DNA of 64,000 bases from Gautieria morchelliformis (GCA_015179125.1 WHVA01000034.1:62001-126000), one strand, 5' to 3'; numbered from the stretch's first letter, positions 31,664-46,081 are shown. Translations and numbers: made by a program. The notes: a model not told the origin generated them from the letters alone.

Positions 31664-33201
31664 TCACGCCGCCGCCAGGGCTGGTGTCATTGCCGGGGTT
31701 GTGTGTATTCGAGCTTGCGTTGCCAGCATTGGAATTCGCGTTGGCTTTGCCGTGGCTGCTGACATTGGAAGCCACGCATTCACACTAGACCACGTAGGTG
31801 CGCGCAAAGGCGTTTGGGGTGCAGGTGCTGATGCTGATGCTGCCGAAGCCGCACCAGCCGGGGCGACGGAACCAGGACGCGAGATCGACCCACCCGAGCG
31901 CATCGACATGGCACGCGCCGAACGCACCTGCGGTGGAGATGAACCAGATGACGCAGAGGGGGGAGAGGGTGCGGAGGGTGCAGATAGCGCAGATGTTGGT
32001 TTCGGCGGCGTGCTGCTGTTGCGGGTGGGCCTGGACGTTGGGCTGGACGTCGAGTGCGATACCGGGGGAACTGGCGCGTCCACCTCCATGTCCACATCGC
32101 CCACACCGCCCTCCCCATCCCTTTCCCCATCCCCACCCTCATTCTCGTCCCCGTCCATGTTCACGTCCTTAGCACCAGCATGCGCCGGCGACTCCTTGGA
32201 ACATGTACCTCCCACCATACCATCCGCGAGACGCATCCCAGGCCTCTTTCTCTTGTGACTTTCGCGCGTGAGGGAGACGTCGTTGATAGCTCGATGCGTA
32301 TCTTCGAGGTCAAGGGTGCGCAAAAATATGGAATCTGTTCCCTCAATCTCTTGTATCACGGTGCGAAAGCGTCTGTCCAGGCTGAATTTATTGATCCCGC
32401 CTTCTTCTGAAAGCGATATGGTCAACCAGGATGGGATGCGAGCACAATGCCACAATGGCCTTGTTGTAACGGCATACCACATGGGAAGAGACACCTGCAA
32501 CATTGTCAGCTTGAGTCAGTTAGTCGGGAATGAGAATTGTACAATGTGAGAGGGCTCCTTGGGGGATACATATATATTACTTAGATCAAGGTCAGCCAAG
32601 CTCAAGGAAAATGGTTGAAGTTCAGGATTGTCGTCATCGAGGCCATTGCATCCCCGAATGGCGTTAGAAAGAAGCATCATACTGCGCTCGGCGGTAAATA
32701 TTGCGTCCTCAACATCTCTTTGGTAATTGTCAGACATATTCTGTGTAGACTGAGTTCGGGCGCACAGCTCTCGCTGAGCGCAGGCGAGGAAGTATTCCTG
32801 AGCTGTTGAGAACGGACCTCTGTCCAGCTGTAGCTTATTGCGTCCATCTATGTAAAATGGCGGGCGTACAATTGGCCCGACGTGAAAATCATCTGAATTC
32901 GATGAAAATAAACTCCCAATGGCGTCGAAACGATGCCGAAAGAGCTTGATAGTCCAACGAGCTACTTGAGCAACAAGATCTTCCTGTTCGGAGCCCGTGA
33001 GGCTCGAAAAGATCATTGCTAGTTTGATGCCAGGGATCTATAAGATTTGTAGTTTTCAGAGGGTGAGGTATGTGAGATGTTGATACGAACCTTCTCTAAT
33101 AACATATGCACTCCCAGCGGATGTCCTGCGACTAAATTAAGGTGAAGCACCCGGGACACAGGGATCGATGTTTTTCTAGCCAGATAGTTCATCGTGGCCA
33201 C
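31664..33201 (-). pseudogene. APH-type kinase, 3' exons, separated from 5' exon by inversion
   Basis: Exons 33091-33201 (VATMNYLARKTSIPVSRVLH, LLEK), 32543-33037 (IPGIKLAMIFSS ... PFSLSLADLDLSNIYV) and up to 32494 downward (VSLPMWYAVTTRPLWHC) splice in phase through introns 33038-33090 and 32495-32542. Two catalytic elements are damaged: the loop reads LADLD where the family has HADLD or HGDL, and the metal-binding IIDW segment expected after SHI is absent. The last exon runs into a long Asp/Gly- then Ser/Pro-rich tail (32.2-31.7 kb) unlike the family. The acceptor at 33202-33204 is now preceded by exons of ribosomal protein L4; the native N-terminal exon lies inverted at 34499-34595. Confidence 0.75.
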
Positions 33202-33203
33202 CT

Positions 33204-33213
33204 ACAAAGCTCG
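33204..33213. repeat. Inversion breakpoint microhomology, left
   Basis: acaaagctcg, the reverse complement of cgagctttgt at 34629-34638. It lies in the intron just before the APH exon at 33201. Confidence 0.8.
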
Positions 33214-33248
33214 AAACATGAATATACAACCAATTAACGCTCACGTAC

Positions 33249-33419
33249 TGTGCACTTGCTGCACGACATCGAGACGAATGGGGGCAGTGAAAACTGCAGG
33301 CAGGGTAAGAGAGGTCGAAGCCTCTGTGGCAGAACATGCGTCAGAAGCAAGCCCTCAGCAAATGTCTTCTACTGACCACCAGACCCGGTACGAACAGTGA
33401 CTGTGGGACAAGAGGCCAT
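33249..33419 (-). pseudogene. RPL4: Ribosomal protein L4, exons 1-2, inverted
   Basis: ATG at 33417-33419 opens MASCPTVTVRTGSG (exon 33377-33419). A 53-bp intron (33324-33376) leads to exon 33249-33323, EASTSLTLPAVFTAPIRLDV, ending VVQQVH plus one base before a gtacgt donor. This is the conserved N-terminus of eukaryotic uL4. The continuation (K-SIAKNKRQ...) is not downstream on this strand but on the plus strand from 34646, and the phases fit exactly: the single base A plus AG gives the Lys codon. On this strand the donor now faces the APH acceptor at 33202-33204, in the wrong phase. Confidence 0.85.
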
Positions 33420-34498
33420 TTATGAGTTCTGTGGGTTGCTATTGCGCATTAGCCGTATTGTTATTTGGGGCTCGGTGCTACCTGACTTACTGCAAACCGA
33501 TGCGCACTTCCTTGAGGTCTTGAAGTTGTGAGAAAAACTTAGCTTTCAGTTCAGCAGTTGCTTGACCCACATGCCTGGCTCACTCCGCACTACTCGGCGC
33601 CTTGCTATTCTGCTGAACAGGCAATGGCTAACTTCTACCGCTTATAATTCTGCTATTCACAAATGCGACAAAATATTCGATATAGTCCAATTTTCCTGCT
33701 GAGACTCGGGTTCAGAAGACCTTCTTATGAGCATGCTGTCCTGACAGATGAATTTTGATTTCGTCAACCTCACTGCCACTAGTGACTACAACTGATCCAT
33801 ATTGGGCGTTCGAATGCCTTTATATACGGCCTATTCTCCTATACGGTGGTGTCTAGCGTATCCACCCTAGCCGTTAAGACATCCGAGTCTGTCCAGTCGC
33901 GGCGAAGGAGTCAAACTACCAAGTGCATCACAGCTTGCTCCGTCATCCCCACGAACAAACCACCTGCTACTCGGGCGCTCTGAAAACATGCACAGGGCCC
34001 CGTATTAACGCGAACAGCTATGGGCAGCTATGGGCTCTAACTATCAGGTTGCCTATGTTTCTGAACGGCAGCGTCGAACAAGTTCGTACTGTGTTCTCAA
34101 CCACATTTCTCCAGCTAGGACATGTGCTTATGTCTTGTCATTTCTACATGGCACTTGGGTGCCGATTTGAATCAATAGCCATGTGGGTGGCATGTGGCCA
34201 ACATGCGTACTCACTTACCTCACATCGATAACCATCATATCGCCTTCTTCTCTTGCTCACATATCATAAATGGCGTACACTCTGCCTGCTCTGGGGATAA
34301 ACTTTGAGGCTTTAAAGAGGCGGTCTTCGACAATATTGGCGTTGAGATGACAGAGTTGGAACTAGTGGGGAAGAGTAAGTCCTGCTGTCCAAGTCATAAT
34401 GAAGGGACAAAGGGCTTCCACTGAATCTGTGACACAGACGAGTATTGCAAGGTCTGATCCATATATTTTAATCCGGGCAATGTTTCTTATTGGAAATA
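33420..34498. other. Inverted intergenic region between L4 and APH 5' ends
   Basis: Probably the former shared promoter region of the divergent APH and L4 genes, now in inverted orientation. It also contains degraded first APH exon sequence: MAYTLPALGINFEALKRRSS at about 34270 and VEMTELELVG at about 34343. No other gene seen. Confidence 0.5.
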
Positions 34499-34595
34499 GA
34501 CAATCAACGTTACTCTTGCGGACGGGAAAGATATCATAGCTCGTATTCAGTCCTCATCTTTGCCGAGTTATGTTATAGAATCTGAGGTGGGCAAA
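34499..34595 (+). pseudogene. APH-type kinase N-terminal exon, inverted
   Basis: Reads TINVTLADGKDIIARIQSSS, LPSYVIESE, the beta-hairpin of the N-lobe of fungal APH-type kinases. ESE|GTGGGC ends the exon in phase 0, which fits VATMNYLARK at 33201 on the other strand (family consensus SEVATM). On this strand it is now followed by the L4 acceptor at 34645. Confidence 0.75.
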
Positions 34596-34628
34596 GTCGT
34601 CCTCTGCCTGCAATGAAATGCACCCTGA

Positions 34629-34638
34629 CGAGCTTTGT
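34629..34638. repeat. Inversion breakpoint microhomology, right
   Basis: cgagctttgt, inverted partner of 33204-33213. It lies in the intron just before L4 exon 3. Confidence 0.8.
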
Positions 34639-34645
34639 TTGACAG

Positions 34646-35796
<1,151 letters not shown>

Positions 35797-36556
35797 AATA
35801 CTCTGATACGATTTGAACATGCGTCTTATGTCCTATACCTAGTCATGCCCCCAACATGCGTTTAGGTGCTGATCTATGATCATTAAGTGCGGCAACAAAG
35901 AGACGTTTTTTTGGCGGAGAACGGTGCTCTTAACGAGCAGGTTGCTCACCGTTACTGCATTGCAGACTCCTGCTAGAGGCTGCACAATAGTCACTGAGGC
36001 TCGTTTTGGCATTGTGCAAGTTTCTGCCTAGTGTCGTCATTGAATCTGACGCGCACATGGGTCGTCTTCCCCTTATACAGTAATATAATTCTATGCTCTG
36101 TCCTCTTCACAACCAGCGACAGGGTCATTTTACGCCAGTGCCACCCACATACATAGCCATTGCTCAGCTCATCCCAAACGAAATCCTCCTTCAGTTCGTC
36201 TTCTGAAAGCTCTCATTGCAGCTCGTGGGGTCAGTCAACATTGGCGATAGCCTACTTATTAGTAACTCGGGGGTCGTGGCGTCTACACCAGAACACGTAT
36301 GTTGCAGGCGGCTGACAGGCTTCATTTCTGAATAAGGGGTGATGCATCGCCAACTTTCCACAGACAGTGTATTGTCATTTGCAGAAGAGACAACGAGGGT
36401 GTAAGAGCATATATAGTGAGATGGGCGTCAATGGATAAGCCGAAGAATGTCCTGAAAGACTGTGCATTGAAAGGATCAGTATCTTTATGAATACAAAAGG
36501 CTCCAATGCGAAAGATGAGAACATAGTTGACTCAATCGCCGAATCTGTGAAGCAAT
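35797..36556. other. No recognised gene
   Basis: Only short frames and no motif. It separates the L4 relic from the Serinc relic. Confidence 0.4.
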
Positions 36557-36557
36557 G

Positions 36558-37270
36558 CTAAAGCCTCTCGTCAAGCATATGGATATGAAACTTGACTGAC
36601 CGATCTGGCATGAGCACCGGAGCGACGAGGCTCCAAATATAAAGCACCATGCAAACCCAGCTGGACACGACACGCATCCATATGGCCGGCTTGGAGCGGC
36701 CAATGTAGAAGTTGGGCTCCTTTCCCGGATCTCCTTCAGTCGCCTTGAGGACTTGCCTGGAATATTGTGAGGATATTTTAACAGCGCGCAAGATGATCGA
36801 CATACCAATCCGTGAGTAACATTGCTACGTACATGGCACCCATCAAAAATATGGCATGGAACCATGCATACTACAATGTAAATTTGTCGTCAAATGTCAC
36901 ACAATAGAAATTTGGCAGCAAACCACACATTATAACGAGTGCCAGTACATTCATCGTCTCGTTCCTCCCCCGCAATGCCGTCATCTTCATCTTCAACATC
37001 CTCCTCATCCAGAGCAGATGCAGGGATGGCACCCGCCCCAACCGCCACCAAAAGTGCTTGATACCTTGGCGTCTCGGTCCTCGACAGCTGGGATGTGATC
37101 AACGTGACACCGCCATCAGAAGCCATATCATTCGTGAATTGGATCGCACCCTTTTTGTGCCTACCAACAAGGGCTTGGCTCTGTGTTGCGGCGTGGCTGG
37201 CCTCTTGCACGGCAGGATGAACGCAAATGATGGTGATAATACAAAGGGAGAGATTGAAGGAAATGAAAGA
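36558..37270 (-). pseudogene. Serinc/TMS1 membrane protein pseudogene
   Basis: C-terminal half of a Serinc-family protein (multi-pass membrane protein linked to serine-derived lipids). Pieces: SFNLSLCIITIICVHPAVQE (about 37250-37190), AATQSQALVGRHKKGAIQ, the acidic loop ALDEEDVEDEDDG, CTGTRYN, then after an intron YAWFHAIFLMGAMYVAMLLTDW and, after another (36757-36805), GRSKPAIWMRVVSSWVCMVLYIWSLVAPVLMPDR with a stop at 36558. The usual segment between PAVQE and AATQS, with several membrane helices, is missing, so there is an internal deletion. The N-terminal half is absent. Confidence 0.75.
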
Positions 37271-37364
37271 ATCGATTGAGGGTACACCTGTCACTGGCGA
37301 AGAATCCATACATGACACCTGTGCAGCTCCACAACTGGCTGGTTGTTGGTGACAAATGTGAGCC

Positions 37365-37500
37365 GCAGCGTGAGCTCGACGAAGTTATCGGTGCTGATCG
37401 GCTCCCTACCTTTGAGGACCGCGACAGCCTTCCGTATATGAATGCTGTTTGCAAGGAAATACAAAGGTGCCCAACCTTGGCAAAACCTGTCATAATGATG
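37365..37500 (+). pseudogene. Cytochrome P450 K-helix fragment
   Basis: About 40 codons read QRELDEVIGADRLPTFEDRD and SLPYMNAVCKEIQR, the J'-K helix region of fungal CYPs with an ExxR-like E-I-Q-R. Nothing of the heme-binding loop or N-terminus is nearby. It is a short captured scrap next to the Serinc relic on the opposite strand. Confidence 0.75.
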
Positions 37501-37571
37501 AGTTAGTATGAGGTGAGGCAAAAATTATCTTCTTCCCACGCCAAACGCTATCGCCAAAAATCTCCTCCAGC

Positions 37572-39152
37572 ATGACTAAAACCAGGCCTTCTCGAAAGGG
37601 CAAAGACGAGCCTGCAGCAAAAGAAGCTGCAGGCAAGTCTGGCAAGCGCAAGGCGGTCGGGAGTCCAGAACCCATGGAGCCTGAGAGGAGGGAATCAACT
37701 CGGCCGAAGAAAACTGTTAGACTCGATGAAGCCCTCAATACAATACGCCAGATCAGTCGCAACGTTGAATACTCAACTGAAGAAGACTCTGATTTCATTC
37801 CACATGAAACCGTTGAGGCTGTCAGCGACACCAAGTCTATCGCAGATGTGTCAATTCAGAGCACAGACGAGCTGGAACCTCCAGCGAAAGTGTCGAGGGG
37901 CAAGGGGAGGCCGAAAGGGTTGTCTGTGAAGAAGGTGTTAACCATTTGCAGTGAGTAAATAAAACTTCGACAGATTGATCAGTGTACTGACCGTCCTCAT
38001 TTAGCACTGGCGGTTATTGTACCTGATGGCCGTTCCAACTCAGGCGGTTCCCAGCAACTTACCATGAAGTCATCAACACCATGCAGTAGCTATAAGCATG
38101 ATTCATGAAGCAATGGGCTGTACTGGCGTAAAAGTGAAGCCGGAGGGGAAATACCTAGCGTACTCTGTGAAGGGGCTCGGCGGTAAAGGCATTAGCCTCA
38201 AGATGATGGGATCGGCGGACTGGATCACAATGCAGGAACATATCAAAACTTTGATCAAGAAGGATGATGAAATCATCACCGTGACCCTTGTTGTTGATAA
38301 GAAGGTATGCATATATCATGACATCATTTCAAACGCCGAGATTCACATCCTAAATATAGTACATGGAAGCACTTCGAAAGGAACTCGCACCTGTACCTGG
38401 TGGCAAACGAGGAAAAGTAGCCCATTTAGATCTTAGTGGCAATGCTACTGGTGGAAATGCGGCAGATTCCTTTGAAGAAGCTGAGCAACAATGCTTGAAG
38501 ACCCTGAAGCTTGGTATGAGATGCCAGACCTGTGTCCCGGGGAAGTATTGCAAGAGAAATGACATTGGTGCCCATGTTTGTTTCACCATGCCCCAGTTGA
38601 GCGCATGGGCACGCGCTCTGGTAAGTCTTCTTGGATAGCTACCGGACTGGCTAATAAATTTATTCATAGACTAATGAGGCACCCGGGGTTGATTATTCCT
38701 ATCCACCAAGGGGGGCGCTATTCCAGGACTTTTATATGAAACGGCCTGCGGGTACCAAACAAACGACGGCACCACATGATCTCACGCAAATGGCCGCATC
38801 TAATTCTCTTCAGAGTAATCTCCTGACTCTTTTATTGGGCATGGCCGCCGGAGCCGCACAGCCGGGACCAGTCACCACCCCTATTATCCCGATGCAAGAT
38901 ATATACAGGAACATTATCTATCCAGATATCGCGGCCTTTCTTGGCAAGGTAATTGAAGATACGCCACTTCGTGCCGAGCCCTTGAAGGGTCTCTGCACCA
39001 GTCTAGCAAACCAAGACTTTTACACTATTGATGAGATTGCCGAAGAGACCGAGGAGTGGTTCCGAAGTGACCCTTATAACCTCACGGCCGGTAATGCAAG
39101 GTTTGTTGTCAACATACTTAGGGCAGGTATGACAACGGCTCAGAGTGGATAA
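37572..39152 (+). CDS. Unknown five-exon gene, 455 aa, AT-hook-like segment
   Basis: Exons 37572-37950, 38005-38031, 38087-38304, 38360-38620 and 38670-39152 join in phase to 455 codons and TAA. The second intron uses a weak donor (gttcca); the others are canonical. The N-terminal 130 residues are charged and Lys/Arg/Pro-rich, with an AT-hook-like RGKGRPKG near residue 117, suggesting DNA or chromatin binding. A middle domain holds HEAMGCTGVKVKP and a Cys cluster CQTCVPGKYCKRNDIGAHVC that could bind zinc. The C-terminus is helical (YPDIAAFLGKVIEDTPLRAE, EEWFRSDPYNLTAGNARFVV). I do not recognise the family. Unlike its neighbours it shows no stop or shift. Confidence 0.65.
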
Positions 39153-39182
39153 CTTACTCACAATCCGCTATACTACATGTTT

Positions 39183-40520
<1,338 letters not shown>

Positions 40521-40525
40521 CCGAA

Positions 40526-42465
40526 ATGACTGGACATAGCACGCCCAAGGGCAAGAAAGCAAAGTTGTCAACGGGTCAGAAAACTTTACACAGCTTTTTC
40601 CGTTCTCCTTCCTTGAAGAGCCCAGAAGACCAGGGAAGTACAGCGGAAATGCAGGACCGTGAATTGGTTGAACTATTGGCACGAAAGGACAGAATTGATG
40701 TGGAGATTACCAAACGTTTAGAAGCCTCGTGGCAGAATACTCGTGCCAGCAGCAGCGGTAGGAACACGACTGACGCCATCGAGGTAGATTTAGACCAGGT
40801 CTCCAGCGGCAACACGGATGGCACAACATCAGTGTCAACTATTATACCTGGGATGTCACAAACACATCCTCGTGATCACGTTGCGTCGGGGTCCAAGCTA
40901 CCTGAACAGACATTCTTGTCTACAGTTTCTCCCCTCATCGATGTGAACCCAATCTTCCACCTCTTTGAGATCCCTGGACCTATGTGTAGACCCAGCAACG
41001 TTCGCGGTCAACAGTAATCCCCCTTGGTCACCACTCACACAGACCCCATATTCTTTCCTCGTTCAGGCTCTTTCAACCCTCTCACAGACGCGCTCTCGAA
41101 TTTTAATCCTCAACACACTGACAAATTACCTCTGCTTGATATCACTTTATGACCCTCCATCTCTTCTTCCGTCCCTTTATCTCTTGTCAAACACACTTGC
41201 CCCTCCTTATCTCTCAGTAGAACTCGGATTGGGAGTGATCATCATTTCCTGATCGATCCAGCAAGTATCCGGTCTGACTTCTGCTGCCCTGAGTAAACTT
41301 TACAGATCACTGGGCGATCCAGGGGACGTCGCTTTCGCTGCAAAATCGTCCGTGCGGACTTTGATTCCTCATTCAGCTCTTACCGTCCTTGGTGTGTATG
41401 GCACCATGCTAAAGATTTCTCGGGCGCAGGGTCAGGGTGCAGCCAAAATCAAGCAATCGCTTGTTGAAAAATTACTTCTATCTGCTAAGGGCGAAGAATC
41501 TCGGTATCTCGTTCGCACGCTTTGCCAAAACCTCCGAGTGGGTGCAGTAAGGTAAGTCAATTGCCATTGAATTGAAACAGACTTTACTGGCATTCAAGAA
41601 AACAATCATTTCGGCCTTAGCGCGTGCCATGGTCTTTCCTCCTCTGGACCCATCGGTGTCTAAGCATTCCAAGTGGCATGCCTCTCCTGAGCTGCTTGAA
41701 AATGTTCAACCCATGACTTCCAATGGAAAGAAAAAAATCTGTGGTAGATCCTGCTCGTCAGGAGCTAATAGAAATATTTGCAAATGCCGAGGCCTTGGTC
41801 AAACTGCTTTGTGCAACATCCTAATTTAGACAATATCGCAGCGGCGCTCCTATAGGTAGGGTTAGAAGGGCTAGCTGAACGTGTCCCCTTGGCTGTGGGT
41901 ACGTGCTCCGGAGTGACCATGGCGTCATTGTCCCTCTTTCCTAATTCTTGTAGGTGTACCTCGTCATCCAACCTTAGGATCTCCCATGCGTTCTTTGGAT
42001 GAGGTGTACGAATGACTTAATGAACAGCCCTTCGTGGCAGAATACAAGTATGATGGGCAGAGGGCTCAGTTGCATGCCTCATGAGGTTTGGATGGTACTT
42101 TGACCGTGAAGATTTTTTCTCGGCATCTTGAGGACATGACGGACAAGGTTTGTAGCCTCGGATAAAATCAACCCACTGCGATTTAACACACCCTACGACA
42201 CCTAGTATCCGGACGTCATTGCCTTAACAGAACAACTTTTCGCATTGCATCCTGAGCTATCTTCCTTTATTGTGGATGCCAAATTTGTCCCGTTCGACAT
42301 GAAGACAGGTGGACTAAAATCCTTTCAAGAGCTTTCACAGAGAGCCCATAAGGACGTACGACTTGAAGATGTGACTGTGGCCGTCTGTCTATTCATTTAC
42401 GAACTCATGTATCTCGACGTTGGATCCAGGACGGAGACAAGGAGAGTTGCGAGACGAAGACACTA
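40526..42465 (+). pseudogene. CDC9: DNA ligase I pseudogene, N-terminal to adenylation domain
   Basis: The first frame (40526-41017) has a PIP box QKTLHSFF near the N-terminus, for PCNA binding. The DNA-binding domain follows with LSQTRSRILILNTLTNYLCL, PSLYLLSNTLAPPYLSVELG and GEESRYLVRTLCQNLRVGAV in several frames. The adenylation motif EYKYDGQRAQLHA with its catalytic Lys lies at about 42040-42075, followed by a stop. FIVDAKFVPFDMKTGGLKSF and FQELSQRAHKDVRLEDV then run to about 42400. The OB domain is missing. Multiple frame changes and at least one stop exceed what introns can explain. Confidence 0.8.
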
Positions 42466-42469
42466 GTGA

Positions 42470-43700
42470 TGTCGACGACGAGCAGGGACTTCGAACGCTG
42501 AGATACAAAGACCCGTAAGCAGTGCGTGGGGCTAGTATGCACTCTGCAAATGTGTGGCTGACAGAGATCAAGTAAGCGTTCATCCGTAATAAGAAAACGT
42601 ACAAAGTATATCTGCCCCAGCTCCCAATAATGACTTAGGTCGCATACACTAAACTCAATAATGGAAAGTATCCAAGTCGATAAACCGACACGGTCATCAG
42701 CGAGCATTCAGCGTCAGCACCAGGCTAGACTAAGCTAGACTCACAACACCGGTCATACCCCCTCAGACATTTGCCCCGCTTGACGGCCACACCCACCCGA
42801 TGAAATACCATAATATCCGTAGCCCAACTACAGCTCCAACGATAAGTACGAGGAGACAGTACTGCTTGAGCGAACCTGTGCTCCCGAATGCATGTGCGGC
42901 TCGCTGCGACGACTGGGCAAGGGAGCCAGCAAATGTAGTGAAAGTTTTCCCTTGTTTGAAGGGGGATGTGAGGGAAACAGTGGGAATACTGAATGGCGTC
43001 GCTGTCGCTTACCGTTTCGTCCAATGTGGAGTTCTGCCGCTCAACATCATCATAAATATCTGTTGTTACATGACGCCAGCATCAGTGCAATGCACCTCAT
43101 ACAACTTGAAGCATTAGGTGACACACACGCCTCTCAATGTGCGGATTTTGGAGTGCAGTGTGTCCAGTTGTTGGTCATTCTGCAATTCGTGGCGGCGGCA
43201 CGAGAGGAACCCATTGGTATTCAAGCTCCGAATATGTACACCTGCGTTTACTAGCACCATACTTACTGTAATGGACTCTCTGCTCTAGTGCTGCTCCGGC
43301 CTCCCTGGCTGCTGTCTCTGTGGCCTAATCGTCCAATTTTGCTATCAAGCTACTAATTATCGAGATGCAGGTTTACAATAGCTGCGACGGGTGGCTTCGG
43401 CTAGCGTGATTCATTTTCAGAACACCAGGCCTATCGGAAATGATAGAATGTATAGTGTCTATCAAATACTTTGGAGTCTTGCCTAGAATTATCCGACCTG
43501 GATAGCCATCTGAAAATTTCTCCACAATTGCCATAGAATTTCACAACATGCATGGTTTATGTCGGAGTGGGTGGCTGAGTGTATTTAGAAAGTCGTTACG
43601 CATGGTATGTCTTTACCCCCTGAATTCGTGGCTAATGATTCAGGATACGGGTGCGTTTTATACTCCCCTTTTGTCAGGTCTAGCTCTAATAGTTAGTTTT
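42470..43700. other. No recognised gene
   Basis: Short frames on both strands, none with a motif I can name. Confidence 0.4.
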
Positions 43701-43717
43701 ATTTAGAGCACCTGCTC

Positions 43718-44070
43718 GTGCATACGCTACCCAACCACCAGCCTATCGCCGATAGTTTCCGCACACTGCTATGTGCTACACTTCTGCAACCATCTGCTAT
43801 CTTGCCAGCACTTTGGTACATAGGCCGCTTCCCCTTCTTTTTCAGCGTCTTCACCTACAATTCTAAGTCCCAAAGCAAGGAGTTTAAGTTTCGTCGGGAA
43901 CTTCTTGGTGAAGGGTCCCAAGGTTCAGGCTTGGAACGAACGAGACTGCTGTTATAGGCGTGCGCATGCACCATTTCGACTGCTTCTCCTTGGCGTTATG
44001 CTTGCCAACAAGTGGCTCGATGACAATACGTTTTCTAACAAGACATGGTGTGTTATTTTGCTGTGAGGGC
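43718..44070 (+). pseudogene. Cyclin-box fragment (Pcl/PHO80-like)
   Basis: In two frames: an N-terminal piece PSAILPALWYIGRFPFFF and, at about 43918-44060, AHAPFRLLLLGVMLANKWLD followed by DNTFSNKTW, which is the core of the N-terminal cyclin fold. The helices between them are disordered by a frame change. Only about 100 residues remain. It could come from any cyclin of the Pcl/PHO80 group. Confidence 0.6.
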
Positions 44071-44140
44071 AACACTAATGACGAAGCCACAACCAAAGAT
44101 ACTCAAGGAGATAAGAGCCGATACTAGGACAATGACCAAC

Positions 44141-44220
44141 TGTGTAGTGGGTATCCTCAGGTTATAACTCTACCAATGATAGATACATGGGGACTTGCCT
44201 GTGTAGTGGGTATCCTCAGA
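44141..44220. repeat. 20-bp direct repeat, 60-bp spacing
   Basis: tgtgtagtgggtatcctcag occurs at 44141-44160 and 44201-44220. Confidence 0.85.
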
Positions 44221-44289
44221 GATCAAGCTGAAGAAACGCCACCACACGGGCTACAGTCTTATAGCGCTGGCAAGGCTTACATAATAGGG

Positions 44290-44447
44290 GAGACGGAAAC
44301 TTGTAGAAGGTTATGGAAAGTGATGGAAGGTCATGGAATGTGACATGTGGCGGGAGGTGACATGTGACAGAAGGTGATGGAAGGTTATGGAAACTGATGG
44401 AAGGTGACGGAAACTGATGGAAGGAAATAGAAACTTGTGGAAGGAAA
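44290..44447. repeat. Short-unit minisatellite (GGAAGGTGATGGAAAC type)
   Basis: Degenerate 10-15 bp purine-rich units such as atggaaggttatggaaactg recur for about 150 bp. Confidence 0.8.
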
Positions 44448-44585
44448 CGCGTGAACCCTGACGTTTGCCTTGCCTCTCTAGTCTAGTCTAGTATGTTTGA
44501 CCACATCAATAGGCGTCAAGTATCTGGTGTTCCCATGCGTGTGCTGAACAGGCTCGAGAGCCTTGGTCTTGATCTTCTTTCACAT

Positions 44586-45128
44586 GACTTGTTGATGCTT
44601 CCCCAGCGTGGGAACAATGGCTTGACCACATGCAGATCTACCATCGTTCCTTTGCGCCGTACCCCGAACCCATCGGACCTCCGAAAGATACACTGCACAT
44701 CATCATTCGTCGCATGATCGAGGACCTCATCCTTGCTGGTTCGCCACCGATGACCACTGGAGTCCTTCCTGAACCTGTTTTCCTCGGACTGGAAGAGCGT
44801 AAGAAGGAACGTGAGTGAGAACGGCTCGTCAAGGAGCAGGTCAAACTCCTTGATCTTGACCTCGATGAAGACGGACCTCTCAGAGAACAATACCTGGCAA
44901 AGAAGCCCAGGACGGCCGATCGGCTCGAGGGAGATAGGAAGGCGATTGAGCATATGACGAAGGGGCTTCCACCACCAGCTGAATGGTGTCCTGCCGCCGA
45001 TCCGCCGATCCACCGCGCGAGGCCAACCTATCAAGCTGTACAGAGACCACCGCGTGCCCCCGTCTTAGCTCATGCGAACGCGCACGTTCCTGAGACCGTG
45101 TTACACCTTCAGCAAGCTAATGGGTAGT
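44586..45128 (+). CDS. Unknown charged protein fragment
   Basis: One frame reads SPAWEQWLDHMQIYHRSFAP, ILAGSPPMTTGVLPEPVFLG and LDLDLDEDGPLREQYLAKKP, and ends at a TAG at 45126-45128, interrupted once by TGA at 44816-44818 (GAACGTGAGTGAG, which could instead be an intron donor). Composition is even and protein-like, with a Lys/Glu-rich helix. I do not recognise the family, and no convincing start is visible. It may be a pseudogene or the last exon of one. Confidence 0.4.
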
Positions 45129-45129
45129 T

Positions 45130-45990
45130 TAACTCATTGCCATATGTGTGCGCACCGTGCGGGACAGACCCCTCATTGCGATATGCATGTGCGACGTCCT
45201 CCGGCTTGTGGCCGTAAACTGGACATATTCATCTCCGTCCTTTCGAGTATTGGGTTTCTTGTCTGCTGTCCAAAGTGTAACTTACTCATGTATATCAAGC
45301 CAGTGAAACCATCAGCTTCTAAATCCTGATACTATTTACATTGGGAGGTGTCATACAGTGCATGTGTTGTGCTCAGTCCCACAAGCGTGCCTGGGCCTGC
45401 ATGAGGCCACGTCCAGTCTGTGCTGGGGGGTTTGCATGCCCCTTGTTGTCAGTCTGCATGTGGTTTGGGAACACCTGCCTGTGGAAGGTTTAGTATTTGT
45501 TCTGAGTGATAATAGCACATGCACTTGTTCCACCAGAGCAGGATAGCATCATGATCCTTGGCCGTCGCATCTTCATTCACGCAGGTAATTAGTCCGCAGT
45601 AAAAGGTGTAGAAATCAAAAGTGTGCCCGTCGCCCCTAGGTCGAAATCTGGTCTAGCAGGTGTGTACTTCGAGATTGTTCTCAAAGGCTCAAAAGCGCAT
45701 CTTTGGAGAGTGCATGTTTTTGGTGTGGAATGGAAGCACTGCAGGATTTGCACATTCCTGTGAGGCAACGGTGGATGATAAGGGTGGAGTGAGGCTGGCT
45801 GGTTCTGGGACCTGTTCCATAATTTGGGCATGGGCCATGGTCTCCATGCAATCAGAGGACTTGTGATGGCTGTCATCATAAAAGTACTCTGACAACATCT
45901 TAAAAGGTTTCGCCACCAGTCTAAGCATCATAATATCTTTTCTCGACAGAGTTCATAGGAACAACAATGCGCAATAGCATTTAGCAATGG
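45130..45990. other. No recognised gene
   Basis: Mixed short frames. The right end borders the Harbinger element. Confidence 0.4.
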
Positions 45991-45998
45991 TAATAGAC

Positions 45999-46022
45999 AA
46001 TATTAGTTTGTAATATATATTA
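45999..46022 (+). repeat. Candidate terminal inverted repeat, left
   Basis: aatattagtttgtaatatat followed by atta pairs with 48851-48875 (tacaaactaatat core). The true end may lie slightly further out. Confidence 0.5.
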
Positions 46023-46081
46023 ATTGCGGAGTATGCCAAATTGCTAAATCTATCCTACAGGCGTGTGAGAAAATATTAGCA

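Noticed and set aside
31701..32258. 185-codon plus-strand frame
   Set aside because: Antisense to the low-complexity tail of the APH-type frame; composition-driven and without motif.
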